In this document: piece by piece, positions 4,325 to 5,056 of the stretch
Position numbering within the stretch: position 1 is the stretch's first letter
How the letters are laid out: the number at the start of each line of letters is the position of its first letter
Assembly (NCBI GenBank): GCA_023262195.1
Contig: JALRDM010000266.1
Coordinates: 1-5,056 of the forward strand
Direction of reading: 5' to 3'
Source: Salibacteraceae bacterium
GTDB taxonomy: Bacteria; Bacteroidota; Bacteroidia; Flavobacteriales_G; Salibacteraceae
DNA: 5,056 bases
The notes under the pieces: generated by a model
What the model saw: only the letters and a program-made list of their open reading frames with translations
Database searches by the model: none
What the model was told of the DNA's origin: nothing
Position numbers and translations under genes: made by a program

Positions 4325-5056
4325 TCAATTGACGATCAGCAATTTAAATTCCGTTCTGCGATTTGCTTGATGCTGTTCTTCAGAGCAATCAGTATCAATT
4401 ACTGTTTCACATTTACAATTGTTTACAGGCTGGCTCTCACCATAACCTTTAATGATGACTCTGTCTGTATTATCAATATATTTTGTAAGATATTCCGCTG
4501 TTGCGTTCGCACGATTTTCACTCAGTTTTTGGTTGTAGGCTTTGCTGCCTCGACAGTCAGTATGTGAGCCTAATTCGATTGTCAAATCAGGATATTTTAG
4601 CATTGCCGCTATTACTTTCTCAAGCTCAATGCGAGCATCCGGACGGATTTCGTATTTATCAAAATCAAAATATATGATGCTGATGTTGAGTAATTCTCCA
4701 AGATCCATCCCAACCTCAAAGTTCACAAGAGGCCTGATATTTGAATCATTGTGCGATGCGAGCGGGGGGTCAATTAACTCCTCATTTGTATCTTCTGTAG
4801 TCCATATGGGATCTTTTAATGCAACAGTTGTTTTAGATAGTAATTCATTATCGCTTTCATCTATATTCTTGGGCGAATCCAGCCCTTCCGGCACCTGAGA
4901 AGATTTGATATCGGCTATTGAGCCTGATTGCTGGACTTCAGGGGTTTTAATCGATAAACCTTCGGTATTGAAGCTGTCTGTAACTGACGCTTCATTGGTG
5001 TTTAAATCATTGTTTTGTAGACTGTAAGTATTTTGAATCATATATTCTTGAGAGAG
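4325..5056 (-). CDS. OmpA-family protein, C-terminal part (runs off the right edge)
   Basis: The frame is open from the right edge to a TGA at 4325-4327. The ATG at 5039-5041 is probably an internal methionine, since the reading frame continues upstream as LSQEY without a stop. Numbering from that Met, residues 8-105 are a hydrophilic acidic linker rich in Ser, Thr, Asn, Asp and Glu. Residues 119-237 are an OmpA-like peptidoglycan-binding domain: IIYFDFDKYEIRP (122-134), LGSHTDCRG (157-165), LSENRANATAEYL (173-185), GYGESQPV (199-206) and NRRTEFKLL (227-235). D162 and R177, 15 residues apart as in Acinetobacter OmpA (D271 and R286), should bind diaminopimelate. A cysteine insert (C209, C211, C219) with CSEEQHQANRR is typical of Bacteroidota OmpA proteins that carry PD40 beta-propeller repeats and a carboxypeptidase-regulatory-like domain upstream; those domains are predicted to lie outside this window. 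The mature protein would tie an outer-membrane or surface assembly to peptidoglycan. Confidence 0.88.
   Translation of the reverse strand, partial: LSQEYMIQNTYSLQNNDLNTNEASVTDSFNTEGLSIKTPEVQQSGSIADIKSSQVPEGLDSPKNIDESDNELLSKTTVALKDPIWTTEDTNEELIDPPLASHNDSNIRPLVNFEVGMDLGELLNISIIYFDFDKYEIRPDARIELEKVIAAMLKYPDLTIELGSHTDCRGSKAYNQKLSENRANATAEYLTKYIDNTDRVIIKGYGESQPVNNCKCETVIDTDCSEEQHQANRRTEFKLLIVN

Noticed and set aside
4367..4898. Two overlapping plus-strand open frames (4367-4567 and 4542-4898)
   Set aside because: Both lie antisense to the OmpA domain and its linker. Their Ser- and Phe-rich translations are reverse reading of that gene.

Overview
The window looks like a chromosomal housekeeping or accessory stretch from an AT-rich Bacteroidota bacterium, most likely a free-living Cytophagales or Flavobacteriia-type lineage. 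The clues are a secreted protein ending in a type IX secretion (Por) sorting-domain-like tail, a lipoprotein with an acidic stretch after its cysteine, a UbiA-family prenyltransferase with the aspartate motifs usual in this phylum, an OmpA-type C-terminus with the cysteine insert common in Bacteroidota, a TAnnTTTG-type promoter element, and starts without a clear Shine-Dalgarno sequence.

Left part (1-515): the last 37 codons of an unidentified plus-strand gene end at 114. Next to it, on the minus strand from 515 to 111, lies a reading frame of about 134 codons broken by a single TAA at 321-323. I treat it as a possible decayed or interrupted gene. Its 3' stop overlaps the stop of the left-edge gene, and its 5' end runs antisense to the start of the prenyltransferase.

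Middle part (445-3296, plus strand): a UbiA-type polyprenyltransferase, a small lipoprotein, a 272-residue secreted protein with its own candidate promoter and a clear terminator, and methylmalonyl-CoA epimerase. These genes are separate in function. The terminator at 2858-2883 divides the secreted protein from the epimerase, so they do not look like one operon.

Right part (3276-5056): a YihX-like HAD phosphatase on the minus strand overlaps the epimerase tail-to-tail by 21 bases. Divergent from it is a tRNA gene with anticodon CAT (probably the AUA-reading Ile2 tRNA, otherwise elongator Met), followed by a strong terminator. A noncoding tract of about 250 bases holds two perfect inverted repeats and three GACAGTT copies spaced exactly 11 bases apart. 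The window ends inside the C-terminal part of a minus-strand OmpA-family protein that runs off the right edge.

I see no insertion sequence, CRISPR array, defence system or biosynthetic cluster. The items most worth a second look are the interrupted minus-strand gene at 111-515 and the helically phased GACAGTT repeats at 4259-4287.
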